Below are positions 27,379 through 35,149 of a stretch of 64,000 bases of DNA, one piece after another. Each line of letters begins with the position of its first letter. The first letter of the stretch is position 1. The stretch covers positions 1 through 64,000 of the forward strand of contig JAGFJO010000122.1 in assembly GCA_024102635.1 (NCBI GenBank). Reading direction: 5' to 3'. The stretch is from Deltaproteobacteria bacterium. GTDB taxonomy: Bacteria; Bdellovibrionota_C; UBA2361; JAGFJO01. Both the position numbers and the translations under genes were made by a program. The notes beneath the pieces are model-generated. The model worked only from the letters and a program-made list of their open reading frames with translations, did not search any database and was not told the origin of the DNA.

Positions 27379-28992
27379 GTGAATAGAGGTTTTCTTCGAT
27401 ATCTCTCCTTAATTGCGCTTGGGTACTCAATCAACGGAGGTGCCCTGCAAGCGCAGCCCGCAATTACCCGAGACTCGGAAGTTCGTGTGACAGGAGTAAT
27501 GACGCCTACGTACGATCCGGAGCAGCTTGGCATTCAGCTTGTCCAGTCTGATGCATTAGTACAAGCTGCGGCAGCACGGGCGAAGTATGGATATTCGGGA
27601 AGCGGCTACGCCGTAGCGATTATTGACACAGGGGTAGACTATACGCACAGCGCTCTCGGCGGCGGCTGGGGAAATAGAGTAATTGCCGGATATGATTTTG
27701 TGAACAATGACGGCGATCCGATGGATGACAATGGACACGGAACGCATGCCGCCGGAATTGCAGCCGGGAACAATGCAACATACAAGGGGATCGCTCCCGA
27801 TGCGAATATCATCGCGCTTAAGGTTTTGAATTCTGCCGGATCAGGCACATACGGCGCGGTTGAAGATGCTTTGCAATGGGTAATTGCCAATCGTGAAACC
27901 TACAACATCGTAAGTATCAATATGTCGCTTGGCAGCGGAAACTACTCGACTCTCCCGTCGAACACTCTTGAAGATGAATTCACGGCACTTGTAGATGCGG
28001 GAGTGATTATATGTGTTTCCTCCGGTAATAGCTTTTACTCTTACAGCAGCGCGCCCGGTATCGCCTATCCGGCCGTGAGCAACAAAGTGATCTCCGTAGG
28101 AGCCGTTTGGGACGCAAATGTGGGAGGCGTTACATGGGGAGACGGGGCAAAGGATTTCACTACGAATGTTCAGAGAGTCACCAGCTTTACCCAGCGCAAC
28201 GCAAACCTGAGCATAGCCGCGCCCGGCGCTATGGTTACTGCGGCCTATTTGGGAGGCGGCTTCAGTACACTTGCCGGTACCTCAATGGCAGCTCCGATGG
28301 TGGCAGGTTCGGCTGTGCTGATGCATCAGGCACTAAACGATCGTGGACGCCCCGATCTAGCAAATCAAGCAAGAATTCTGCAATTTTTCATCGATAACGG
28401 AACTGCGATAAATGACGGCGACGACGAGGATGACAACGTAACCAATACAGGGTTCTCCTTTAAAAGTCTGGATCTCGAGGCGGCAATGGATGACTTGAAT
28501 GCGACCGCTCCCGCTGTAAATCCAACTTCCACTCCGACTCCGACTAGTACCCCGACCTTCACTCCAACATTCACTTCCACGCCCACGCCGACAACCGTTC
28601 CAACCACTCCGCCGCCTGCTGCCACGCCAACTCCCACACCTACGCCGCAACAGACGGTGAACACTCCGCAAGAGGTTTCAGAGCTTTTAGAGGACATAAG
28701 GGACGCAATCGATCAACTACGCGGCCGGCTTAACGGCTCGGAAAGCGCTGTTATAGCCATTCTTCAGGCGCTGCATGCAATACTGAGCCACAGCCTAGAT
28801 TTAGGGCTTAGCGCGCCGCCGCAGCTCACAGTACGACTTATAAGAATCGAAAGGACTTCCGACAAACTGGTAAGACTCGGTCAGATCGAAACCAAGAACA
28901 AAGCTAGGAAAAAGAAAATACAGCTTCAGATTAAACAGCGAAAAAGCACATTAAAGAGGCTTATTAAAGGCACTCAGAACAGCATAAACTAA
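27379..28992 (+). CDS. Secreted subtilisin-like serine protease (S8) with Thr/Pro linker
   Basis: 537 residues. The signal peptide ends around LQAQ. The S8 catalytic triad is complete: Asp83 in IIDTGVDYT, His120 in NGHGTHAAG and Ser302 in GTSMAAP, with the oxyanion Asn in SSGNS. After the catalytic domain comes a linker of about 55 residues built of TPTPT-like units (about 378-432). A helical, Lys-rich C-terminal region (VSELLEDIRDAIDQL to the end) follows; it has no sorting signal that I recognise. It is probably released or held at the surface and degrades proteins. The GTG start has AGGA four bases upstream. A short propeptide is all that fits between the signal and catalytic domain. Confidence 0.93.
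   Translation: MNRGFLRYLSLIALGYSINGGALQAQPAITRDSEVRVTGVMTPTYDPEQLGIQLVQSDALVQAAAARAKYGYSGSGYAVAIIDTGVDYTHSALGGGWGNRVIAGYDFVNNDGDPMDDNGHGTHAAGIAAGNNATYKGIAPDANIIALKVLNSAGSGTYGAVEDALQWVIANRETYNIVSINMSLGSGNYSTLPSNTLEDEFTALVDAGVIICVSSGNSFYSYSSAPGIAYPAVSNKVISVGAVWDANVGGVTWGDGAKDFTTNVQRVTSFTQRNANLSIAAPGAMVTAAYLGGGFSTLAGTSMAAPMVAGSAVLMHQALNDRGRPDLANQARILQFFIDNGTAINDGDDEDDNVTNTGFSFKSLDLEAAMDDLNATAPAVNPTSTPTPTSTPTFTPTFTSTPTPTTVPTTPPPAATPTPTPTPQQTVNTPQEVSELLEDIRDAIDQLRGRLNGSESAVIAILQALHAILSHSLDLGLSAPPQLTVRLIRIERTSDKLVRLGQIETKNKARKKKIQLQIKQRKSTLKRLIKGTQNSIN
28515..28660 (+). repeat. Degenerate Thr/Pro codon repeat in the subtilase gene
   Basis: The DNA is a run of ACT/ACG/ACC-CCN units encoding the TPTPT linker. 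Codons vary, so the repeat is conserved as protein rather than as recent DNA slippage. Confidence 0.7.
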
Positions 28993-29028
28993 CTCTTTTC
29001 CTTCGCCGGCGCCCGATAGCCTAAATAT

Positions 29029-29049
29029 AATTCCCTCAGTGGAATTTTT
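29029..29049 (+). terminator. Possible weak intrinsic terminator after the subtilase gene
   Basis: AATTCC at 29029-29034 pairs with GGAATT at 29041-29046 around CTCAGT, and the 3' arm runs directly into a short T stretch. The stem is short and AT-rich, so this is tentative. It lies between the convergent subtilase and ACT-domain genes. Confidence 0.3.
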
Positions 29050-29079
29050 ACCCACGATTGAGCAGATGAACTGCGCTAA

Positions 29080-29496
29080 TTAGGGCTTAGGGGTGCTAAG
29101 GCCGAGAATCTGCGCGACATGCTCGCTCTCTTCATCGGGCGCCCAGATGTAACAACCGAAATCGTCTTCGACAGCAATTGCGTCAACAGCTTTCAGGTTT
29201 ATCTTCTCTTTTGATATCTTATTCAGAATGTCCACCAATGCGCCGGTTTTGTCCGCCCCTTCAAGATGGAAACAGATCCCCTCGGTCATATTCCATTGTT
29301 GCCGCTGCGCGAGCTCTTTAAAGTCCTGTGGATGCCTTGGGACTACTACTATCTCCGCCCCCTCACTGCCGGTGCCGAAGCCCCAGATTCCGGAACAGTC
29401 AACGCCAGCCGACATAAGCGAAGCCGTTATTGACGACAACTCGCCCGGACGGTTATGGCCCTGAATGGAGAAGTATCTCTCTTTTCTAATTCTCAT
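29080..29496 (-). CDS. Double ACT-domain protein
   Basis: 138 residues consisting of two ACT-type ligand-binding domains and little else. The first starts YFSIQGHNRPGELSSITASL, with the Gly-Glu and following helix typical of ACT; the second starts CFHLEGADKTGALVDILNKI. ACT pairs bind amino acids and control enzymes, so this is probably a small regulatory protein, but the ligand and target are unknown. The ATG has an AGGA site upstream. It is divergent from the tandem HAD gene across 161 bp, which must contain both promoters. Confidence 0.82.
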   Translation of the reverse strand: MRIRKERYFSIQGHNRPGELSSITASLMSAGVDCSGIWGFGTGSEGAEIVVVPRHPQDFKELAQRQQWNMTEGICFHLEGADKTGALVDILNKISKEKINLKAVDAIAVEDDFGCYIWAPDEESEHVAQILGLSTPKP

Positions 29497-29657
29497 TACA
29501 AAATCCTAACTGGAAATGGTGGTAACCATTGAGCTTATAGCTCGTATTAACCGGCAAATAAAGCAACCCTACTACAACAAATTTAGAATCATGTTATTTT
29601 TTGATTGACTTTCAACTTTAAAAGGCGAAACTGCTCGACAGATTTAGGCAGTTTTCA

Positions 29658-32282
29658 ATGGCGAGCGGACCTACCCCCGATTCCTCTGAAATGGAGAAGA
29701 TTCTTGGCGCGCGCAACGGCGTGGCACGCGGCGAGGTCAGATTAATAGAAGAGAAAGTAAGAGATCTACTAACCTCCGGCGCCAGGGCGCTAAAACATCT
29801 CGACAATCCGGTGCTCAAGGCGGAGTTTGCGGTTCTGGTTCTAGACAAGATCGCTCAGCAGCTCGGCGACAAGATTCCGCCGCAGGCGTTCGCCAAGTTA
29901 TGGGGCACCGAGAAATTTCGTGACGGAGTGGCTGAACCGGTGCTTGCGTTCAAGGAGGCCTTCTCGCTGCATGCCGAAGTGCTGCAAGGTTTTCGGGAAA
30001 CCGAACCCGAGTTTGCGTTTCAATATCTTCTATATAAGGGCCTCTTCTTCGGCCGCCTTCCGCTTCTAACCAGTGATCTAAAAGACACACTTTCCACCTT
30101 TGTACATTCCAAAAGATACGACACACTCACGCCTAAGGAAAAGCGTGATGCCGCGGGGTTTCGTGGGGTACGCGAAGCGATCGAAACGGCGCTTAAATTG
30201 GGTCCCGTATTCATCGTGACAGGAGACACTCATGACACCGTTGTGGAACAATTTCTACTTCCAAACGAGTGGATCGTGAAGGATGGGGAGCTGCTTCGCC
30301 CTACGTCGGCATCTAAGCAGAACCTTGTCTGGCTGCCTCGTACCGGGATGGAGATGGTTTGCTATGACGGTGAGCATAGAGCGTTCGTTCGAAAGCCGAT
30401 GGTTGAAGGCATTAAGTCCGAAGAGTTGCCTGTACTGCGGGAGCTGCTAGAGACAACCTTCCATGAACTTGAAATCGCAGAGCACTTCGCCGATCCGCAG
30501 CGCCGGTATGCGTATAAGCCGAGCAAAAAACCGGGGAGTATCGAGGAACGTCCCGGAGAGGAAGGGGATAAGGATTATTCAATAGCATTCTTTCCCGCCG
30601 GAGTGCTCGAAACAGCCGCACGCGAAGAATTCAAAAAGGACCCAAAGAATGCAGCGTTGCTTGAAGTGGCGGTTTGCCACCTAAATGGCGAACTCGCTAC
30701 CCTCGGCTTGGAACATATCATAGTAAAACGCGGCGGCCTATCGACGATTGACCTTGTAACCTCCGACAAAGGGGTGGCGCTTGAACTTATAAAGCGTGAT
30801 TTTGCTAAGAATAATGAGCTATTGGTTTTCATCGGAGACCGCATCGCCCTCCACGGAAATGACGTCGAAGCGATCTCCGTTGCAGATGTTTCAATTCAGG
30901 TGGGGATTGAGTGGGACTCGCATCTTTTCCCTCCCGGCAACCGCATGTTGCTCCGTTCAAAGCGCCTTGCATCTGAGGGAGGGTCTGCTGAATTTATTTC
31001 GGCGCTTTCGCGCGTCAGGCGGCTTGGATTGACAGAGCTGCTTGCTCCCCCGCCAGTCGAAGCCACCGCAACGCAGCCGAGCCAGACTGCACTGATTGAA
31101 GCCTCTTTGCCTGTCTCGCTGGAACGTGAAAAGGGGCTTTTTGAGAACGCTGTCCGGCTTGCGGATCAACTACTCACTGCGTCACAAGATGAAAGAGCCG
31201 CCATTGGCGCCGAGTTAAAGACCTCGTTGGAAAGGCTCGACTCCAGCCATCCAGCTCTCCAGGAAAGCGCCTTCGCCCAGCTAGAGATCCTTCTTTTGAA
31301 ACGAGCGGTAAAGGGGGAAGTTCCGGTAATCGCCACCGACATCAAAGATACCCTCGCCCATTTCGACTGCCGTGGATTCGAATGGTTCCCCGAAGTGAGA
31401 GAAACATTTGGAGAGGCGTTGCGAGACGGAAAGACCTTTTTGCTGACGGGAGATAGCCTTCATAATCTTCGCGACCGATTCCTATTGCCTGCAGGAATTA
31501 TTGATCGCAGTGACTCGCACTTTAGATCTGAGTTTCCCGGAATTCATAATCTCTATTTGGTCACACGCACCGGGTTGGACCTAGTGAACTTCAATTTCTC
31601 AAAAGGTGAACTTGAAAGGTTCCCTCTTATCTCCGGTATAGCACAGCGCGATGTGGCCGCGATCACTGATCTGCTGCACAGGACCACCGAGGAATATCTG
31701 TGCGCCCGAATATTTGAGGAGTTTAGGCACGAGGCCGACCGCCCACCCGGATACATTGACATTCGAGGACAGGAGTATGGAAAGGATGCCGTGTCCTTTT
31801 CGTTCTTTCCTGCCGGCGTATTACTAAAGGAAGAGCGTGAAAAGTTCCGCAAGGAGATGATGGGGAACCACGTGTACCGCGCTATGATAGGATTCATCCG
31901 TCAGGAGCTATACGATCTGGGTCTTGAACAAGTCCTCGCTCAGCACGGCGGGATCTCAACCATAGACCTTACTACTACCACTAAAGGAACTGCCCTAGCT
32001 CAGCTGCGGAGAGACCTATTAGGTCCGAGGGAGTATTTTATTTACGTAGGCGACACAGTCACACAGAGCGGGAACGACGGCAGCACCATCGGAGTGGCGG
32101 ATATAACAGTGCAGGTGGGGACCGAGCAAGACACTTCGCTCTCGCCCCCTCCCGGGCACTTTCACATACATGCGCCGCTCAATGCTAATAATGGAGGAAC
32201 CGCCGCCGCAATTAATCTTGCTACAAGAGCCCGCAAAATCGCCTTGATGAACATATGGAACGGAACCTCTCTTCCTCAGTAA
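29658..32282 (+). CDS. Tandem HAD-superfamily protein with altered motif I
   Basis: 874 residues made of two homologous halves, each a HAD fold of the cap-IIB type. First half: motif I SDLKDTL (nucleophile Asp140), motif II VTGD (Thr188), motif III DKGVALELIKRD (Lys371), motif IV FIGDRIALHGNDVEA. Second half: TDIKDTL (Asp561), LTGD (Thr597), TKGTALAQLRRD (Lys776), YVGDTVTQSGNDGST. Both share the block FFPAGVL before motif III. The usual motif I is DxDGT; here both halves read DxKDT, so the general acid/base Asp at +2 is Lys. The family is phosphatase or phosphoglycomutase-like, but this substitution leaves the reaction open. No signal peptide. A P-loop NTPase gene overlaps its 3' end by 28 bp. 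Confidence 0.78.
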   Translation: MASGPTPDSSEMEKILGARNGVARGEVRLIEEKVRDLLTSGARALKHLDNPVLKAEFAVLVLDKIAQQLGDKIPPQAFAKLWGTEKFRDGVAEPVLAFKEAFSLHAEVLQGFRETEPEFAFQYLLYKGLFFGRLPLLTSDLKDTLSTFVHSKRYDTLTPKEKRDAAGFRGVREAIETALKLGPVFIVTGDTHDTVVEQFLLPNEWIVKDGELLRPTSASKQNLVWLPRTGMEMVCYDGEHRAFVRKPMVEGIKSEELPVLRELLETTFHELEIAEHFADPQRRYAYKPSKKPGSIEERPGEEGDKDYSIAFFPAGVLETAAREEFKKDPKNAALLEVAVCHLNGELATLGLEHIIVKRGGLSTIDLVTSDKGVALELIKRDFAKNNELLVFIGDRIALHGNDVEAISVADVSIQVGIEWDSHLFPPGNRMLLRSKRLASEGGSAEFISALSRVRRLGLTELLAPPPVEATATQPSQTALIEASLPVSLEREKGLFENAVRLADQLLTASQDERAAIGAELKTSLERLDSSHPALQESAFAQLEILLLKRAVKGEVPVIATDIKDTLAHFDCRGFEWFPEVRETFGEALRDGKTFLLTGDSLHNLRDRFLLPAGIIDRSDSHFRSEFPGIHNLYLVTRTGLDLVNFNFSKGELERFPLISGIAQRDVAAITDLLHRTTEEYLCARIFEEFRHEADRPPGYIDIRGQEYGKDAVSFSFFPAGVLLKEEREKFRKEMMGNHVYRAMIGFIRQELYDLGLEQVLAQHGGISTIDLTTTTKGTALAQLRRDLLGPREYFIYVGDTVTQSGNDGSTIGVADITVQVGTEQDTSLSPPPGHFHIHAPLNANNGGTAAAINLATRARKIALMNIWNGTSLPQ

Positions 32283-32974
32283 ATAATTCCGGCCCTGACA
32301 TACAAGGCGATCTGCTACGGCAGGAGCCTCTTCCATATCTGGAGAGGCTCTCACTAAGGCCTTGGGAAGGCGCCAATGCTTTAATGCGTCTTTCTGTACC
32401 GCCCCGCCTAATGCCTGGATATTGCCCGGTCATTACGAACTGGGTCGTCCTGACAGGTGCGACCTGCGCTGGAAAAACAACCACCATAAAGGCCCTTGAA
32501 GCAGCGGGATTCAATGTGGTTCATGAGGTAGCGCGTTCATTTGTAGAGCAAGAGATTAAGCAAGGGCGCTCCGTGCGGGAGATTCGAGCTGATGATCATT
32601 GGTATCGGCAAAAAGTATTCTCTCTCACTCTTGAAGAGGAACTTAACCTAATGCCGCGCGCCTCTGAGCTTATATTCTTTGATCGTTCTGCCGCAGATAG
32701 CTTAGCTTTCCACCGCGGCTCAGGTTACGACCCGCATGAGATTCTGCAGCAGCTCCAGCCCTACCGCTACGCCCATATCTTCCATCTTAACCCCCTGCCG
32801 TTTGTTTCCGACGGCTTAAGAACTGCAAATGAGCCGAGGCGGCAGTTTCTAGATGCAGCAATGGAGCGCGATTACCGGGCACTCGGCTATCAACCCATCC
32901 GCGTTCCGTACCTGACAGTGCAGCAAAGAATAGATTTTATTCTCGAAAGAGCCGGCTACAATCACATTCACTAA
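32255..32974 (+). CDS. P-loop NTPase of the AAA_28/predicted-kinase type
   Basis: 239 residues. The P-loop is VVLTGATCAGKTTTIKALE (about 66-84). Next comes FNVVHEVARSFVEQE, then LIFFDRSAADSLAFHR, the Walker B/DRS pattern of AAA_28 proteins and related small-molecule kinases. An Arg-rich segment (ANEPRRQFLDAAMERDYRAL) may be the lid. It probably phosphorylates a small molecule, or is a nucleotide-dependent switch; substrate unknown. The ATG at 32255 lies inside the end of the HAD gene (28-bp overlap), arguing for one operon. Later in-frame ATGs at 32384 and 32411 would also keep the P-loop, so the first 40-50 residues are uncertain. Confidence 0.75.
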   Translation: MERNLSSSVNNSGPDIQGDLLRQEPLPYLERLSLRPWEGANALMRLSVPPRLMPGYCPVITNWVVLTGATCAGKTTTIKALEAAGFNVVHEVARSFVEQEIKQGRSVREIRADDHWYRQKVFSLTLEEELNLMPRASELIFFDRSAADSLAFHRGSGYDPHEILQQLQPYRYAHIFHLNPLPFVSDGLRTANEPRRQFLDAAMERDYRALGYQPIRVPYLTVQQRIDFILERAGYNHIH

Positions 32975-33063
32975 AAACACCGTCCCGCACAAGGCAAGAT
33001 AAAACTTTGCAATTAGAAACATTACAGGTTGCAGCCTTTGCTAGTCCCTCTTACAATATAAAG

Positions 33064-33567
33064 ATGCAAAGGTTTTTTCGTTCCAAACTTAAGCCCGTCC
33101 TATTCATATTAACAGTATCGACGTTATTTGCAGCATGCGGTGGTGGAGGCGGCGGGGACGGGTCGACATCTGAGCCGGAGGGAGGTGATTTCCTTACCGG
33201 TAATCCAATCGTTTCGACTCAGTTCTTTGGGGAGAGCGGAAACCTCTATAAACCTGCATCAGATGAGACCTCATCGGGGCAAGGCAATTTGGTTGTTCTA
33301 CTTTCCAGCCAATTTACTACCCAATTCGACAGCTGCGAGATGCGAAAGGCAAATGGAGAGATCGCGCAGCTTATATGCATTAATGACCAGCCGTGGACTC
33401 ATGTTCCATTTAGCTGCTTTAGTAACGGGGGCAGGCAAACTTGGCGCGCTAATTTCAGATGCAATGAAGCGGCAGAGGTCAGAGTTGTGTGCCGAGACTT
33501 AAATCAAGAGGTAACCTTCACCGTTCCAGATGCTGCGCTAGGGCACGTCTGTACACGCTTTGGTTAA
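33064..33567 (+). CDS. Lipoprotein with LYKPA-type domain
   Basis: 167 residues from the ATG at 33064. A TTG at 33007 would add a non-signal-like leader and is rejected. The N-terminus MQRFFRSKLKPVLFIL with lipobox LFAAC marks a lipoprotein, and a Gly-rich spacer (GGGGGGDG) follows the cysteine. The mature domain contains GNLYKPASDET, GNLVVLL and ANGEIAQL, resembling the secreted protein at 9165, plus six cysteines in the C-terminal 80 residues, probably disulfide bonded. I do not recognise the family. It is probably anchored to the outer or inner membrane facing the periplasm. It lies 89 bp after the NTPase and may or may not be co-transcribed. Confidence 0.8.
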   Translation: MQRFFRSKLKPVLFILTVSTLFAACGGGGGGDGSTSEPEGGDFLTGNPIVSTQFFGESGNLYKPASDETSSGQGNLVVLLSSQFTTQFDSCEMRKANGEIAQLICINDQPWTHVPFSCFSNGGRQTWRANFRCNEAAEVRVVCRDLNQEVTFTVPDAALGHVCTRFG

Positions 33568-33683
33568 GCTCTTTTATTAATCGGTGGGGAATGGATATAA
33601 GCCAAATTTTCTAATTGTGCTGCCTTAAAACCTCCACTTACTATCGCCCGCTTCTTCGTGATCAAACAAGAATATGGGCCGAT

Positions 33684-33712
33684 TTGTATATCCCCCTAAT
33701 AACCCGTACAAT
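33684..33712 (+). promoter_or_regulatory. Possible sigma-70 promoter for the csrA-like gene
   Basis: TTGTAT at 33684-33689 and TACAAT at 33707-33712 are separated by 17 bp. The -10 box matches at five of six positions, the -35 at only three. A start near 33719 would put the hairpin at 33747-33798 in the 5' leader. Confidence 0.35.
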
Positions 33713-33746
33713 CTGATAGCTCGATAGCGGAAGTTATGGTTTTTAA

Positions 33747-33798
33747 GTGGCGGGATTCCCGGCTCCTTCGATTTGGAAGGCTCCCGGAGTCCCGCCAC
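33747..33798 (+). promoter_or_regulatory. 52-nt near-perfect hairpin in the csrA-like leader
   Basis: Two 23-nt arms (33747-33769 and 33776-33798) pair at 20 of 23 positions, including one wobble, around the loop GATTTG. No T-tract follows on either strand, so it is not an intrinsic terminator. A second smaller stem (CTCAATTC with GAATTTGAG) follows near 33803-33826. The position suggests leader control or mRNA stabilisation of the downstream regulator gene. A GGA lies at the top of the stem, but I cannot claim a CsrA site. Confidence 0.6.
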
Positions 33799-33870
33799 GA
33801 AACTCAATTCAACGTAGAATTTGAGGGTAGTGGCAAAGTTCTGAGAGGCACGGCCTCAAAGGAGTGAGCC

Positions 33871-34155
33871 ATGTTGGCTTTAGCGCGCACGGAGGGTACG
33901 AAGGTCGTCATCTTGATCGGCGGCCTGAAGATTGAAGTGCAGGTGACCAAGATCAAGGGTTCCCAGGTCCAGCTCGGTTTCAGCGGCATCAAGGAGGTCA
34001 AGTTCCACCGCGAGGAGGTGCTTGACGAGATCCGGAGGGATAATCCTGAGGATCTTCTCATCACCAACGCCGAGTATCTTAAGATCACCAGTCAGGTGAT
34101 CCGTGGCCTGAAACCTCAGCGGCGCCGCAAGAAGTCCTCCCGGCAGAAGTCATAG
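33871..34155 (+). CDS. csrA: CsrA-family RNA-binding regulator, extended form
   Basis: 94 residues. The CsrA core is residues 1 to about 56: MLALARTEG at the start (Leu4 and Arg6 kept), VTKIKGSQVQLGF in the middle and FHREEVLDEI with the key Arg at the end. CsrA dimers bind GGA motifs in leaders and change translation or stability. About 35 extra residues follow, ending in a basic tail (LKPQRRRKKSSRQKS) not found in short CsrA proteins. Codons are strongly biased to C/G endings (AAG, GTC, CTC, ATC) compared with neighbours, suggesting very high expression. The ribosome site AAAGGAG lies seven bases upstream. A hairpin leader and a strong terminator make it a single-gene unit. Confidence 0.85.
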   Translation: MLALARTEGTKVVILIGGLKIEVQVTKIKGSQVQLGFSGIKEVKFHREEVLDEIRRDNPEDLLITNAEYLKITSQVIRGLKPQRRRKKSSRQKS

Positions 34156-34179
34156 CAATCGACTTCAGCAAGCTTTTGT

Positions 34180-34235
34180 GGGCGGGACGGAGCACCATTG
34201 GTCTCCGTCCCGCCCAGCTTTATTTGAGGATTTTT
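34180..34235 (+). terminator. Strong intrinsic terminator after the csrA-like gene
   Basis: GGGCGGGACGGAG (34180-34192) pairs perfectly over 13 bp with CTCCGTCCCGCCC (34203-34215) around a 10-nt loop. A T-rich stretch with TTTATTT and TTTTTATT follows. It separates csrA from the convergent gene at 34255. Confidence 0.75.
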
Positions 34236-34254
34236 ATTCCGCTTCGAGCTTAGC

Positions 34255-34737
34255 TTAACTAGCCTGATCGCTATCTTCGATAAAGGAGGTTACCCACCAA
34301 CCCTGGTCATCGTGCTCTAAAGTAGCTCGCTGGCGTTTCTCGACAGCATTCCTGCATATGACAGCGGCCTGCTTTGCAGGAAGGCGGCATGAAGTTTGAG
34401 TTGCTTCTATGGAGACGCTCTTTCCCCCGTTTTCAGAAACTTCCGAGTGCACAGTATACTTTGCCCATTTAAGCTCACCCGCTATCTCCTTAATCGAAAA
34501 GGTGCGTGCAGTTTGCCCAAAAACCTTAAGCGCTGGAGCCTTGAACTCAAGCTGCCGTTTTCGCACATATCTAAGCGCCGCCCCATCAGCCAGATTCTCG
34601 GCTTCTGAAAACTCTTCGCGGGCTATGGCGTCGGCAAACGCTTGATACGTCTTAACAGCTTCCGATGGCGGAGCCATGAATTTCTGGTAACCAAACCACC
34701 CACTAACCCCCAAAATAAGCAAAGCTATATATCTCAC
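34255..34737 (-). CDS. Hypothetical membrane-anchored protein, 160 residues
   Basis: An N-terminal hydrophobic segment (RYIALLILGVSGWFGY) anchors or exports it. The rest is a periplasmic-type domain of mixed helix and strand: PSEAVKTYQAFADAIAREEF then AENLADGAALRYV, reminiscent of NTF2-like or DUF4878-type lipid-facing domains, but I cannot name it. Two cysteines (CRLPAKQAAVIC) could pair. The GTG start has AAGGAG six bases upstream, which settles the start. It is convergent with csrA across the terminator. Confidence 0.75.
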   Translation of the reverse strand: MRYIALLILGVSGWFGYQKFMAPPSEAVKTYQAFADAIAREEFSEAENLADGAALRYVRKRQLEFKAPALKVFGQTARTFSIKEIAGELKWAKYTVHSEVSENGGKSVSIEATQTSCRLPAKQAAVICRNAVEKRQRATLEHDDQGWWVTSFIEDSDQAS

Positions 34738-35149
34738 AAGCGGCTCCTTCTTACGTCTCTACCTTTTAAGACAAAGGCAGATAACTATATCCATATGAGC
34801 TGTCGGCCTGGTGGCTGCTATGCTTTAGTGTGCCTGCTCAATACGCCCTTTAATATCAGCTCGTTAGATTTCTTAGGAGATCCTGGCATCCCATCTCAAA
34901 TTAAACAGTCCTTCTTGATAAAGTATTTGAGACTAAGGTGATGGCCGATTGGCAGTGATGTCAGCCGACTTCCCTCTTATTAGAATAAAGGATCTATTCG
35001 TAAAAACGGCTGCATTGCGCTTTCATTTCAAAAACTTAGAGCTACTGATGAACTTTACGCAAAAACGGGGAACTCACACGGAACATCAATGGGGCCATAA
35101 CAACAGTACTTGAGATGAGGAGTTAAGCAGGTTTTCCCCGGGGGTTGCA
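34738..35149 (+). other. Spacer between divergent genes
   Basis: I see no supportable gene. The longest open frames on the plus strand lack ribosome sites and protein-like composition. A 51-codon frame runs from the ATG near 34959 to a stop near 35113, and I give it little weight. The region must hold promoters for the gene on either side. Confidence 0.35.

Noticed and set aside
27113-27430. 105-codon minus-strand open frame in the spacer before the subtilase
   Set aside because: It overlaps the subtilase start, has a low-complexity Ser/Thr-rich end and resembles no family that I know.
28357-28697. Gly/Val- and Arg/Ser-rich minus-strand frames opposite the Thr/Pro linker
   Set aside because: They arise from the repeat in the subtilase linker and have no ribosome site or independent support.
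33000-33063. TTG start at 33007 for the lipoprotein
   Set aside because: It would put 19 residues before a perfect lipoprotein signal; the ATG at 33064 is the natural start.
34642-34941. 99-codon plus-strand frame overlapping the gene at 34255-34737
   Set aside because: No ribosome site and no protein-like pattern; it overlaps a better gene.
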